This document shows positions 9,170-17,358 of a DNA stretch of 64,000 nucleotides, one piece after another. Source of the DNA: Bacteroidota bacterium (GTDB lineage: Bacteria; Bacteroidota; Bacteroidia; Chitinophagales; Saprospiraceae); contig JAKQHS010000019.1 of NCBI GenBank assembly GCA_029557915.1, positions 62,001-126,000 on the forward strand, read 5' to 3'. A model generated the notes under the pieces. The model worked only from the letters and a program-made list of their open reading frames with translations, was not told where the DNA came from and did not search any database. Position 1 is the first letter of the stretch; each line of letters starts with the position of its first letter. The position numbers were made by a program, and so were the translations under genes.

Positions 9170-11275
9170 TCAACTCAGTACCTGGTAAGCCACCAGCGAA
9201 GCCAGGTAGGCCAGCCCGCACATAAAAAAGAACTGGATCAGGGGCCACTTCCATCCCCCGGTTTCCCTCCGGACAACCGCCATAGTGCTCATGCATTGCA
9301 TGGCAAAAACATAAAACAACAACAGAGATATGGCTACCGGCATGGTAAACCGGGGTTGCAGGGTTTCCGGGTCTTTTTCCGCGGCCAGGCGCTCGGTAAT
9401 GGTTGAATAATCCTCGGTACTGCCAAGACTGTATAAAGTGGACATGGTGGCGACGAATACTTCCCGCGCCGCAAAGGAAGTAAACAAGGCAATCCCTATT
9501 TTCCAGTCAAAGCCCAGGGGACGGATCATGGGCTCCATCCATTTGCCGATGGTGCCGGCATAGGAAGCTTCGAGTTTTTTATTTGCCAGCAGGGAAGCGG
9601 TTTCCTCCTCGGTCAGGTTTTTTTCGATCCGGATCTGCCCAACTTCTTGTTCACTGGCTTTCATCTTGGACTGAGGCCCGTAGCTGGACAAGACCCAGAG
9701 GACCATGGAGATGATCAGGATGATTTTTCCCGCCTCCACTACAAAAGACCAGGCTTTGGACAAAGCGGTTTGAAAGGCCACTTTAAAATCCGGCACTTTG
9801 TAATCCGGCAGTTCGATCATGAGGAAACTTCGGTCCTCGGATTTGATGATTTGTTTCAGGATCCAGCCGGCCAGCAAGGCGGTGATGATTCCCAGGAGGT
9901 ATAATCCCATAAACAGGACCCCCTGGGTATTGAAAGGGCCGGTGCGGTGCGAGGAACTCACCACAAATCCCACCAGGATCGTATAGACCGGGATGCGGGC
10001 GCTGCAGCTGATAAAAGGGGTGACCAGGGTGGTGATCAGCCTTTCTTTCTGGTTGCTGATGGTGCGAGCGCTCATGATGGCCGGGATGGCACACGCCCCA
10101 CCGGCCAGCAGGGAGACCAGCGACTTGCCATTGAGACCGAATTTGAGCAGGAGGCGGTCAAAGAGGTATACCGCCCTGGCCATGTAACCGAGGTCTTCGA
10201 GAACCGTGATGAGAAAAAAGAGGATGGCGATCTGGGGAATGAATACTATGATCCCCCCCAGGCCGGCCAGAATGCCGTCAGAGATGAAACTGCTCCATCC
10301 CGGGGAGGACACGACATTTTTTACCTGGGCTCCCGCCCAACCAAAGACCGTCTCAATCCAATCCATGGGATAGGATGCCCAGGTAAACATGGCCTGGAAA
10401 ATGAAAAAATTGACGATTACGAAAATAAGGATCCCCCACCAGCGGTGCGTGAGGACATCATCCGCTTTTTCGCTGAACCGGCTGACCTTGAAGGTGCCGG
10501 CCGAGGCCGACTTCCTGACCACGCTGGTAAAGAAATCATAGCGCTGCATGGTCTCCCGGATCTGGGAAGCAATGGAATTGAATCCGTGCCGGGTATTGAT
10601 CTGCCCGATCTGTTCGGACTGGCCGGGTTTAAGGTAGTTCAACTGCTGGTGATAGTGGGCGACCAGCAGGCTTTGATACGCATTGTTGGTCCGCACCACG
10701 TCATTGAGTTCATTGACCAGGGCCTGTTCCTGGTAGGACAGCTTATATTGCTGTTGGCTCAAAGGGGACGGCTTGGCCAGTTGACGGTCCATCTCCTGGA
10801 GAATGGCGGGCATGCTTTCCTGGTTGCGGGCATTGATGGCGAATATGGGAATGTCCCAGGTCGCCTTGAGCACGTTGAGGTCAATGGAAAACCGGTCTTT
10901 GTCGGCCAGGTCTTTCATGGTCAGCACCATGATCACGGGAAGACCGAGATCGATGAGTTGGGTGAACAGCAGCAATTGTTTTTCCAGGTGCATGATATCG
11001 GCCACATAAAGGACCAGGTCGGGAAAGTCTGCGTCGTCGGGATGGGTCAGGATGTTGGTGACGATAAACTCATCCTTGGAATTGGGGTGGAGGCTGTAAA
11101 CCCCCGGGAAATCGATCACATCGACCCATTGACCTGAAGGAAGGCGTACCGTTCCCTTTTTTTTCTCTACCGTGACGCCGGGAAAGTTTCCCACTTTGGC
11201 CGCCAACCCGGTGAGGCGGTTGAATACCGATGATTTGCCGCTGTTGGGATTACCCAGGATCGCAATTTTTTTCAT
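9170..11275 (-). CDS. feoB: Ferrous iron transport protein B
   Basis: 701 residues. The N-terminal G domain has the P-loop GNPNSGKSS (residues 8-16) and G3 DFPGVYSL; a membrane domain follows with the two Gate-like repeats (e.g. LLAGGACAIPAIMSAR and AAREVFVATM). FeoB is the inner-membrane Fe(II) importer controlled by its GTPase-like domain. The start overlaps the feoA stop by 4 bp (ATGA), so the two genes are translationally coupled. The length fits Bacteroidota FeoB, in which FeoA is a separate protein. Confidence 0.95.
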   Translation of the reverse strand: MKKIAILGNPNSGKSSVFNRLTGLAAKVGNFPGVTVEKKKGTVRLPSGQWVDVIDFPGVYSLHPNSKDEFIVTNILTHPDDADFPDLVLYVADIMHLEKQLLLFTQLIDLGLPVIMVLTMKDLADKDRFSIDLNVLKATWDIPIFAINARNQESMPAILQEMDRQLAKPSPLSQQQYKLSYQEQALVNELNDVVRTNNAYQSLLVAHYHQQLNYLKPGQSEQIGQINTRHGFNSIASQIRETMQRYDFFTSVVRKSASAGTFKVSRFSEKADDVLTHRWWGILIFVIVNFFIFQAMFTWASYPMDWIETVFGWAGAQVKNVVSSPGWSSFISDGILAGLGGIIVFIPQIAILFFLITVLEDLGYMARAVYLFDRLLLKFGLNGKSLVSLLAGGACAIPAIMSARTISNQKERLITTLVTPFISCSARIPVYTILVGFVVSSSHRTGPFNTQGVLFMGLYLLGIITALLAGWILKQIIKSEDRSFLMIELPDYKVPDFKVAFQTALSKAWSFVVEAGKIILIISMVLWVLSSYGPQSKMKASEQEVGQIRIEKNLTEEETASLLANKKLEASYAGTIGKWMEPMIRPLGFDWKIGIALFTSFAAREVFVATMSTLYSLGSTEDYSTITERLAAEKDPETLQPRFTMPVAISLLLFYVFAMQCMSTMAVVRRETGGWKWPLIQFFFMCGLAYLASLVAYQVLS

Positions 11276-11523
11276 GATGAAATTTGCGCCTCCGTTTCGG
11301 TTACCTGGATCACATCGAGCTCTTCTTTACGGAGGCCAAAGCGCAATCCGTCAATTTTCACATAATAGGTTTGGCCGAAAGGGGATTCCCTTACTAAGGT
11401 GGCCAGGCTTCCAATGATGATGCCTTTGGATATCAATAATTTTGATATCGATTCATCGGAAAAGCCGACGACTTTGCCATATTTGATCTCCCTGAGGTTT
11501 TTGGCCAGGATGGGTTTGAACAT
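11272..11523 (-). CDS. feoA: Ferrous iron transport protein A
   Basis: 83 residues with an SH3-like FeoA fold, a small cytoplasmic partner of FeoB. It is the first gene of a feoAB operon. A perfect TATCTTTG -7 box and an inverted repeat lie between promoter and start codon, so the operon is probably controlled by a metal-responsive repressor. Confidence 0.88.
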   Translation of the reverse strand: MFKPILAKNLREIKYGKVVGFSDESISKLLISKGIIIGSLATLVRESPFGQTYYVKIDGLRFGLRKEELDVIQVTETEAQISS

Positions 11524-11525
11524 TA

Positions 11526-11542
11526 TTTAGATTTTGTCTAAA
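11526..11542 (-). promoter_or_regulatory. Candidate metal-responsive operator of feoAB
   Basis: A perfect 6-5-6 inverted repeat, TTTAGA-N5-TCTAAA, lies directly downstream of the feoA -7 box, where a bound repressor would block initiation. The shape recalls DtxR/MntR-family sites, but the regulator is not encoded nearby. Confidence 0.5.
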
Positions 11543-11550
11543 CAAAGATA
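11543..11550 (-). promoter_or_regulatory. -7 box of feoAB (TATCTTTG)
   Basis: A perfect match to the Bacteroidota TAnnTTTG element, 19 nt upstream of the feoA ATG on the minus strand. Confidence 0.65.
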
Positions 11551-11632
11551 CTTTCTTCATTTTAATGCTAAAAATATATCAGGTTCAAAATATTCCAGCC
11601 CGGCTCGGGATAATAAAAAATGAATCTAAATA

Positions 11633-12088
11633 ATGAAAATCCTCATGGTTTGCCTTGGAAACATTTGCCGTTCCCCCATGGCTGAAGGGATAATGAAAAA
11701 AATGCTGGAGGAGCGGGCGAACGGGCCCTGGGAAGTGGATTCGGCCGCTGTTGGGGATTGGCATAGAGGCCAGTTGCCGGACAGCCGGGCGATAAAGACC
11801 GCCGCACGTTATGATATTGATATCACGGACCAAAGAGCACGCCAGATCAGCGCGGATGACCTGGACTATTTTGATCATGTATTGGTTATGGATGAAGAAA
11901 TCCTGGAATCCATCCTGGCCCTCAGTGAGCTTCCGGACCACCGGAAAAAGGTGCGCCTGATCCTGGATGAGGCCTATCCCGGGGAGGGCAGGATTGTTCC
12001 CGACCCCTACTATTCGGGTCGGTTTGAAGAGAGTTTCCGCTTGATCCGGACTGCCTGTGAAGCCTTTTTAGCCGGCCGCGGCATTTGA
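11633..12088 (+). CDS. Low-molecular-weight protein-tyrosine phosphatase
   Basis: 151 residues. The P-loop CLGNICRS begins at Cys7 (CX5R-S; Cys7 nucleophile, Arg13), and the late DPYY motif supplies the general-acid Asp. It hydrolyses phosphotyrosine in cytoplasmic proteins; in other bacteria the family often acts on tyrosine kinases of surface polysaccharide assembly, but none is encoded here. It is divergent from feoAB. The length is typical of the family. Confidence 0.93.
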   Translation: MKILMVCLGNICRSPMAEGIMKKMLEERANGPWEVDSAAVGDWHRGQLPDSRAIKTAARYDIDITDQRARQISADDLDYFDHVLVMDEEILESILALSELPDHRKKVRLILDEAYPGEGRIVPDPYYSGRFEESFRLIRTACEAFLAGRGI

Positions 12089-12186
12089 CCTTTCCGGGCA
12101 GAATTCTTTGTGAAAAATTTTCATCAAAGAACCCTGTCCGTGCAGGCCTTTCGTTTTTTCATGAAAGCCAGTTGATTTATTTTGAT

Positions 12187-12312
12187 TCAGTTGACGATCC
12201 TGGAGATGGTGGTCAGCAGGAAAGCCAGCATACAAATCAGCCAAAACCAAAAGCGGATATCCCGGGTCAGGTTGAGCGGATATCCATTTACGACCCATTT
12301 TCGTTTTTTCAT
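12187..12312 (-). CDS. Possible 41-residue single-span membrane protein
   Basis: A short open frame from ATG (12312) to TGA (12187). It starts with a basic MKKRKW, and the second half (FWFWLICMLAFLLTTI) is a clean transmembrane segment with aromatic edges, ending in SRIVN. That pattern is typical of real small membrane proteins and unlikely by chance, but there is no homology or clear ribosome-binding site to support it. It lies alone in the 407-bp gap between the phosphatase and the aldolase genes; the rest of the gap shows only a weak hairpin near 12420. Confidence 0.4.
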   Translation of the reverse strand: MKKRKWVVNGYPLNLTRDIRFWFWLICMLAFLLTTISRIVN

Positions 12313-12495
12313 TTCTAGCACAAGGTCAATTCAAGCCCGGGGGTGCTTTGAGCAGTTTTAATTGTAAAATTCAAGAACAGGGGTATCCTGTTAAGTTCAA
12401 AAGGCATGCCATAGCAAAAAGCCATAATATGTGGCTTGTGGCAAGGATTTAAGCCCCTTTTTTCGTATAAACGGAAAACAGAATGTATACGGGAA

Positions 12496-13176
12496 TCAAT
12501 CCAGCCGGGCTTCCGCTGCCCATCTCAGGCAATCCGCGAGGCTTTGCCCGAGGTCATCGAGTTGCTCTCCCCGGAGGACCGCGGGAGTGAAAAGTTTTGA
12601 ACCCAGGGCAAGGCTGGCCGCTCCCGCCTTGATCCAGGACTGGATGTTTTCTTTAACCGGTTCGACCCCCCCGCTGACCAGGATGCTGGTCCAGGGCATG
12701 GGGCCCAGCAGGTCCTTCACGAAACCCGGCCCGAAATGGTTGCCAGGGAACAATTTTACAAATTCACATCCCAGTTCCTCGGCCTTGCTGATTTCCGTGA
12801 CACTCCCGCAACCCGGGATGCAAAGGATTTTTCTTTTATTGCACAGGGAGATCACCTCCGGCTGCAGGCTGGGCATTACAATAAAGTCGGCTCCCGACTG
12901 AAGGTACATGGCGGCAGTGCCGGTGTCCGTGATGGTGCCCGCGCCAAAACGCAAGGCAGGAAAGTTATTTTTACAATAGGCGGAGAGTGGAGAGAACACC
13001 TCGTAAGCGAAAGCGGCCCGGTTGGTGAATTCAAGCACCCGCAATCCGGTTTCATAACAAACCTGCACCAGTTGTTTGGCTTTTTCCAGGTCTGCCTGGT
13101 AAAAGAGGGGCAGGAGGGCGGTTTGGTAAATATCGGCAGTGATTTCGTGACGATCGGCGGGATATCGTTTGAACAT
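12496..13176 (-). CDS. eda: 2-dehydro-3-deoxyphosphogluconate (KDPG/KHG) aldolase
   Basis: 226 residues from the ATG at 13176. Class I aldolase barrel: the Glu of VLEFTNR, the GAGT motif, and the Schiff-base Lys in CEFVKLFPG. It splits KDPG to pyruvate and glyceraldehyde-3-phosphate in the Entner-Doudoroff route, or acts on related keto-deoxy acids. The frame stays open 44 codons further upstream, but that extension is a run of Asn-Leu dipeptides read out of the hexamer array, so I reject it and start at MFKRYPADRH. Confidence 0.9.
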   Translation of the reverse strand: MFKRYPADRHEITADIYQTALLPLFYQADLEKAKQLVQVCYETGLRVLEFTNRAAFAYEVFSPLSAYCKNNFPALRFGAGTITDTGTAAMYLQSGADFIVMPSLQPEVISLCNKRKILCIPGCGSVTEISKAEELGCEFVKLFPGNHFGPGFVKDLLGPMPWTSILVSGGVEPVKENIQSWIKAGAASLALGSKLFTPAVLRGEQLDDLGQSLADCLRWAAEARLD

Positions 13177-13195
13177 TGGGTGAAGGTAGAAAATT

Positions 13196-13247
13196 AGGTT
13201 GAGGTTGAGGTTGAGGTTAAGGTTGAGGTTGAGGTTGAGGTTGAGGA
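13196..13247. repeat. 6-bp tandem array (GGTTGA)
   Basis: About eight hexamers of GGTTGA, with one GGTTAA variant, between the divergent aldolase and dnaX genes. It is the same unit and orientation as the array at 6261-6363. Confidence 0.93.
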
Positions 13248-13315
13248 TATAGCCTGAAAAACCTATAACGGGTGGAACCTTAAGCCTGCTCCTCGAAACC
13301 AAGCCCAAATCTTTT

Positions 13316-13323
13316 TATCTTCG
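13316..13323 (+). promoter_or_regulatory. -7-like box of dnaX (TATCTTCG)
   Basis: TATCTTCG differs from TAnnTTTG at one position and ends 5 nt before the dnaX ATG. Confidence 0.45.
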
Positions 13324-13328
13324 CGCAG

Positions 13329-15062
13329 ATGTCTGACTTCCTGGTCTCCGCCCGAAAATACCGGCCTCAGCGTTTTGCCGATGTGCTGGGACAGGAACAT
13401 GTGACCCGGACACTTAAAAACGCCTTGCTGCGCAACCAGATGGCCCATGCTTTCTTGTTCACCGGACCGAGGGGAGTAGGTAAAACCACTTGTGCGAGGA
13501 TCCTGGCCAAGGTGATCAATTGTGAAAATGCCCTGAAAAACCAAGATGCGGAACCCTGCAATGCCTGTGAATCCTGCCGGAAGTTTGATGAGCAGCTTAC
13601 CTTCAACATCATTGAAATCGACGCCGCATCCAACAATAGCGTGGAGGGTATGCGGAACCTGATCGAACAGGTCCGTTATCTTCCGCAGCAGGGCAAATAC
13701 AAGGTGTTTATCATCGATGAAGTGCATATGCTGAGCAATGCCGCCTTCAACGCCTTTCTCAAAACCCTGGAGGAACCTCCCGCCCATGCCATTTTTATCC
13801 TGGCCACCACCGAAAGACATAAAATCATCCCGACTATTCTTTCCCGCTGCCAGGTCTATGATTTCCGCAGGATCCAGCCTGAAGAGATCGTAAAACAACT
13901 GGAAGAAGTAGCCAAAGACCAGGAAATCAAAACCGAAGCCGAAGCCCTTCATATTATTGCCCACAAGGCAGAGGGTTCGATGCGGGACGCCCTTTCCATC
14001 TTTGACCGGATCGCCAGCTTTGGAGGCAAACAAGTCACCTACGCAGGTACGATCAGCAATCTGAACGTCCTGGACCATGAATATTTTTTCAATCTGGTTT
14101 ATGGAATGCTGCGGGAAGACAGCATGGGCATACTTAAGACCTTCAGGGATATTCACCAACTGGGTTTCGAAGGGAATCATTTCATGGATGGCCTGGCAGA
14201 CCATCTCCGCAACCTCCTGGTGAGCAAAGATCCCGGAGCTGCCCAACTGATCGAAGGCAGCCAGGACCTGAAGGCCAAATACCATGCCCAGGCCCAGGGC
14301 GCACCGGTTTCTTTTATCCTCGATGCGCTTGCCATCGCCAACGAATGCGACCTTCAATACGAGCGGGCCAGGAATAAACGATTGCATGTGGAATTGGCCC
14401 TGATCCGGATGTGTTATCTCCAACGTCTTTCCGACGCGATCCCAAGCTTTCCCCAGGAGGCTGAAAAAAAAAAGCCTGAACCCGGGCCAGCGCCTCCCCA
14501 GGTGATCATCAGTCCGCCACCTCCGGTTCACCTGGCCGTTTTTGATCAGGATCCGGTTGAATTCCAAAGGCCTGCGGCCCCCGCCGAACAAAAGTTGCCG
14601 AATCACTACGACACGCCCAAAATCCGCTCCCTGAAAGACATTCAGAAAAAAGCGGCGCAGAGCATCCAGGCCAATCCGGATTCGGCGGTGGAGCTGAAGA
14701 TAGAAACCTTTGAACAAGCCTGGAAGGAGTTTGTGGACACCGTCGAGGTCTTAAGTCTTAAAACCGTGCTCAGCCAGGTGGAATTGGCGCTGGAACAGAC
14801 GAAACTGCTGATCAAGGTGGGTTCTGCCCATGCCCGGAATATTATCCAGCTGGAAAGCTCTTTATTGGAAAAACTGCGGAATTCCGTGTCCGACAAAAGA
14901 CTGGAAATCGCGATCGTGATCGACCCCGAAAAAGCCAAACTCATGGAGAGCCAGGTGAAAAAGCCGGTTTCACTAAAAGAGAAATATGAACTTTTGGTAC
15001 AAGCCAATCCAAAAGTAGAAGATTTGATCCTGGCTTTAAAACTCCGGATCGACCATGGCTGA
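13329..15062 (+). CDS. dnaX: DNA polymerase III subunit tau (and probably gamma by frameshift)
   Basis: 577 residues. Clamp-loader ATPase: Walker A GPRGVGKTT, a four-Cys zinc module (C-x13-C-x2-C-x2-C, in CENA...CNACESC), Walker B VFIIDEVHML and sensor region TLEEPPAHA. The C-terminal 200 residues are the tau-specific part. It loads the beta clamp at the replication fork. At codons 379-382 a run of ten A contains A-AAA-AAG, with an AGGAGG 7 nt before the heptamer and an in-frame TGA one codon later in the -1 frame. This would give a 383-residue gamma form that ends just after the ATPase core. pyrD follows 24 bp downstream. Confidence 0.95.
   Translation: MSDFLVSARKYRPQRFADVLGQEHVTRTLKNALLRNQMAHAFLFTGPRGVGKTTCARILAKVINCENALKNQDAEPCNACESCRKFDEQLTFNIIEIDAASNNSVEGMRNLIEQVRYLPQQGKYKVFIIDEVHMLSNAAFNAFLKTLEEPPAHAIFILATTERHKIIPTILSRCQVYDFRRIQPEEIVKQLEEVAKDQEIKTEAEALHIIAHKAEGSMRDALSIFDRIASFGGKQVTYAGTISNLNVLDHEYFFNLVYGMLREDSMGILKTFRDIHQLGFEGNHFMDGLADHLRNLLVSKDPGAAQLIEGSQDLKAKYHAQAQGAPVSFILDALAIANECDLQYERARNKRLHVELALIRMCYLQRLSDAIPSFPQEAEKKKPEPGPAPPQVIISPPPPVHLAVFDQDPVEFQRPAAPAEQKLPNHYDTPKIRSLKDIQKKAAQSIQANPDSAVELKIETFEQAWKEFVDTVEVLSLKTVLSQVELALEQTKLLIKVGSAHARNIIQLESSLLEKLRNSVSDKRLEIAIVIDPEKAKLMESQVKKPVSLKEKYELLVQANPKVEDLILALKLRIDHG
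14455..14479 (+). promoter_or_regulatory. Candidate programmed -1 frameshift site in dnaX
   Basis: AGGAGG (14455-14460), then the slippery heptamer A-AAA-AAG (14468-14474) at the end of a ten-A run (14464-14473). In the -1 frame the next codons are GCC and TGA (14477-14479). A weak GGGC/GCCT hairpin may form downstream. This is the same set of elements as in Escherichia coli dnaX. Confidence 0.7.
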
Positions 15063-15086
15063 TCTCCGTACCCAATCCTTTTGTTT

Positions 15087-16133
15087 ATGTGGAAAGTTCT
15101 GATCAGGCCGGTTTTGTTTTTACTGGACGCGGAGACGGCCCATCATTTCACTCTTGGGCTGTTCAAATGGATTTGCCGCATCCCGGGCTGCAGAAGACTG
15201 ATTAAAGTATTATTTGCTTTGCCTGAACAGCAAGCCGTGGAAGTGTTTGGATTAAAGTTTAAAAACCCGGTGGGACTCGCGGCCGGCCTGGACAAAGACG
15301 GTAAATACCTCCATGAACTTTACCTGTTGGGATTTTCCCATATCGAGATCGGTACCGTGACCCCGAGGCCTCAAACTGGAAATCCAAGGCCCCGGCTGTT
15401 CCGCCTCCCCAAAGACCAGGCTTTAATCAACCGGATGGGTTTTAACAATCTCGGAGCGGATGCCATGGCACAAAGGTTGAGATCGCGGAATAAACCGCCA
15501 GACCTTATCCTCGGCATCAACATCGGCAAAAATAAAGACACCCCCCTGGAACAGGCCACTGCAGACTACCTGGCCTGCTTTGAAAAATTGCATCCCTATG
15601 CGGATTATTTTACGGTGAATATCAGTTCACCCAATACTCCCGGTTTGAGAGGCCTTCAGGATAAAGCCCCACTGAATGAATTGCTGGGGGCGATCATGAA
15701 AGCCAATAAAAATTTGGCCCAGCCCAAACCCGTTCTGGTCAAACTGGCCCCGGACCTTGACGATGCCCAACTTGCCGAAGCAAAGGAGATCATATTGTCC
15801 CATGGCATCGACGGGATCATCATGGGCAATACCACCCTGGACCGTTCCGGATTGAGGACGGAACCGGAGCGGATCGAAAAGATCGGGGCCGGCGGACTGA
15901 GCGGCCTGCCCCTCTTGAAAAAATCCAATGAAAGGCTCTCCGCCCTGACCGGCTTACCCGGTAAAATCCCGGTGATAGGAGTTGGCGGCATCATGAATGG
16001 AGCGGATGGGCGATCTAAGCTCCGGGAAGGGGCGGTGCTGGTCCAGGTGTACAGCGGATTTATATATGAAGGGCCCGGCCTGGTCCGTCAAATTTGTGCA
16101 GCCCTTAACCGCCAGACCGACGCCCCGGGTTAA
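15087..16133 (+). CDS. pyrD: Dihydroorotate dehydrogenase (quinone)
   Basis: 348 residues from ATG 15087 (a TTG two codons earlier is less likely). Class 2 features: an N-terminal hydrophobic/amphipathic extension before the barrel (WKVLIRPVLFLLDAETAHHF), the FMN-barrel start KNPVGLAAGLDKDG, and NISSPNTPGLR carrying the catalytic Ser. It oxidises dihydroorotate to orotate and passes electrons to quinone at the inner membrane, step four of pyrimidine synthesis. The length matches class 2 enzymes. Confidence 0.94.
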   Translation: MWKVLIRPVLFLLDAETAHHFTLGLFKWICRIPGCRRLIKVLFALPEQQAVEVFGLKFKNPVGLAAGLDKDGKYLHELYLLGFSHIEIGTVTPRPQTGNPRPRLFRLPKDQALINRMGFNNLGADAMAQRLRSRNKPPDLILGINIGKNKDTPLEQATADYLACFEKLHPYADYFTVNISSPNTPGLRGLQDKAPLNELLGAIMKANKNLAQPKPVLVKLAPDLDDAQLAEAKEIILSHGIDGIIMGNTTLDRSGLRTEPERIEKIGAGGLSGLPLLKKSNERLSALTGLPGKIPVIGVGGIMNGADGRSKLREGAVLVQVYSGFIYEGPGLVRQICAALNRQTDAPG

Positions 16134-16196
16134 TTTTCAATTACAAGTGGGCAAGACAGCCCTATTGTTTTCGTGAGGATAGGGGTAAATTGCAGG

Positions 16197-16637
16197 ATGA
16201 ATAAAAAAGGGTACCGCAGCAACGCCGGGGAGGGCGGCGCAATCCCTAAAGGCGGCAACGGCCACTACAGCATTGCCCTCATCGCCCATGATGGTAAAAA
16301 GCTGGATATGGCCTCCTTCATCTTCCGCCACCACGCCATGTTGAAAAACATGATCCTTTACGCTACCCACACCACCGGTACCTATATTGAAAAGGAAGGC
16401 ATTCCGGTCATTAAATTATTGTCCGGCCCCAGGGGTGGAGATGCACAGATCGCGGCCATGGTCGCCGAAGGAAAGCTGCACGCCGTGATTTTTTTCCGGG
16501 ACCCTCTGGACGCCCATCCGCATGAACCGGATGTGCAGATGCTGATGCGGGTCTGCGATGTGCATAATGTCCCGCTGGCGACCAATCCCGCCACGGCTAC
16601 GATGATTATAGATACCCTGGCTGTGAAGCAGCCTTAG
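16197..16637 (+). CDS. mgsA: Methylglyoxal synthase
   Basis: 146 residues from ATG 16197; a GTG eight codons upstream is possible but lacks support. Motifs: IALIAHDGKK (catalytic Asp region), ATHTTGTY, LLSGPRGGDAQI and FFRDPLDAHPHEPDV. It converts dihydroxyacetone phosphate to methylglyoxal and phosphate, a bypass that relieves sugar-phosphate build-up. The length matches the family (about 150). It is followed by a repeat-filled gap without genes. Confidence 0.93.
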   Translation: MNKKGYRSNAGEGGAIPKGGNGHYSIALIAHDGKKLDMASFIFRHHAMLKNMILYATHTTGTYIEKEGIPVIKLLSGPRGGDAQIAAMVAEGKLHAVIFFRDPLDAHPHEPDVQMLMRVCDVHNVPLATNPATATMIIDTLAVKQP

Positions 16638-16679
16638 CCCACAAGTTCCCGCCACGTTTTTTGCTCACGATGGCACAAA

Positions 16680-17260
16680 GACTTAAGATTCTTTTCTCCC
16701 ACAAAGGCCGCGAAGGCCACAAAGGATCAAAGGATTAGCAAATAGAATTTTTCTCCCTTCGCCGTTTACCTCCCGCGGCTGCGGAACTCCTTCTCCCACA
16801 AAGCCCGCGAAGGCCACAAAGCATCAAAGAATTAGCGAAAAGGATTTTGCTCCCTTCGCCTCCCGCGGTTGCGGGACACCTTTATCCATTCCTCCATTTC
16901 TCCAGTCTCCCTTCCTCCCACAAAGCCCACGGAGCCCACAAAGGATTAGCGAAAAGAATTTTGCTCCCTTAGTCGTTTACCCTTCGCCCTTCACCTTTAT
17001 CCATTCCTCCATTTCCCCTGTCTCCCTTCCTCCCGTCTCCCTTTCTCCCACAAAGTCCACAGAGCCCACAAAGAATTAGCGAAAAGAATTTCGCTTCCTT
17101 CGCCTTTTTCCCTTCGCCCTTCGCCTCCCGCTCCAGAACGACTCGGGATGCGGGACTCCTTTCTCCCCAAAGCCCGCGAAGGCCACAAAGAATTAGCGAA
17201 AAGGATTTTTCTCCCTTCGCCGTTTACCTTTCGCCTTTCACCTTTTTACATTCCTCCCTT
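16680..17260. repeat. Array of ~115-bp dispersed repeat, five degenerate copies
   Basis: The gap between mgsA and acn (16638-17358) holds no gene. It is filled with copies of a pyrimidine-rich unit: a CCCGCGGTTGCGGG hairpin, then CCCACAAAGCCCGCGAAGG, a CCACAAAG, an AAAGGATTAGCGAAAAG and a CTCCCTTCGCC block. The CCACAAAG core recurs near 16698, 16795, 16918, 17048 and 17166. The same unit fills 21616-22760. Confidence 0.9.
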
Positions 17261-17329
17261 CCTCCTGTTTCCTTTCCTCCAACTTACTAACTTACCAACT
17301 TGCTAACTAATAAACTGCCCACGATCCCT

Positions 17330-17337
17330 TATTTTTG
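17330..17337 (+). promoter_or_regulatory. -7 box of acn (TATTTTTG)
   Basis: A perfect match to TAnnTTTG, 21 nt before the acn ATG. No -33 TTG lies at the usual distance. Confidence 0.5.
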
Positions 17338-17358
17338 CCTCCTACAATTACTACAGTT

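Noticed and set aside
12085-12318. 77-codon plus-strand frame after the phosphatase gene
   Set aside because: Composition not protein-like; the minus-strand 41-codon frame in the same place is a better candidate.
13177-13308. 44-codon N-terminal extension of the KDPG aldolase
   Set aside because: It consists mostly of Asn-Leu dipeptides read from the hexamer array; the conserved protein begins at 13176.
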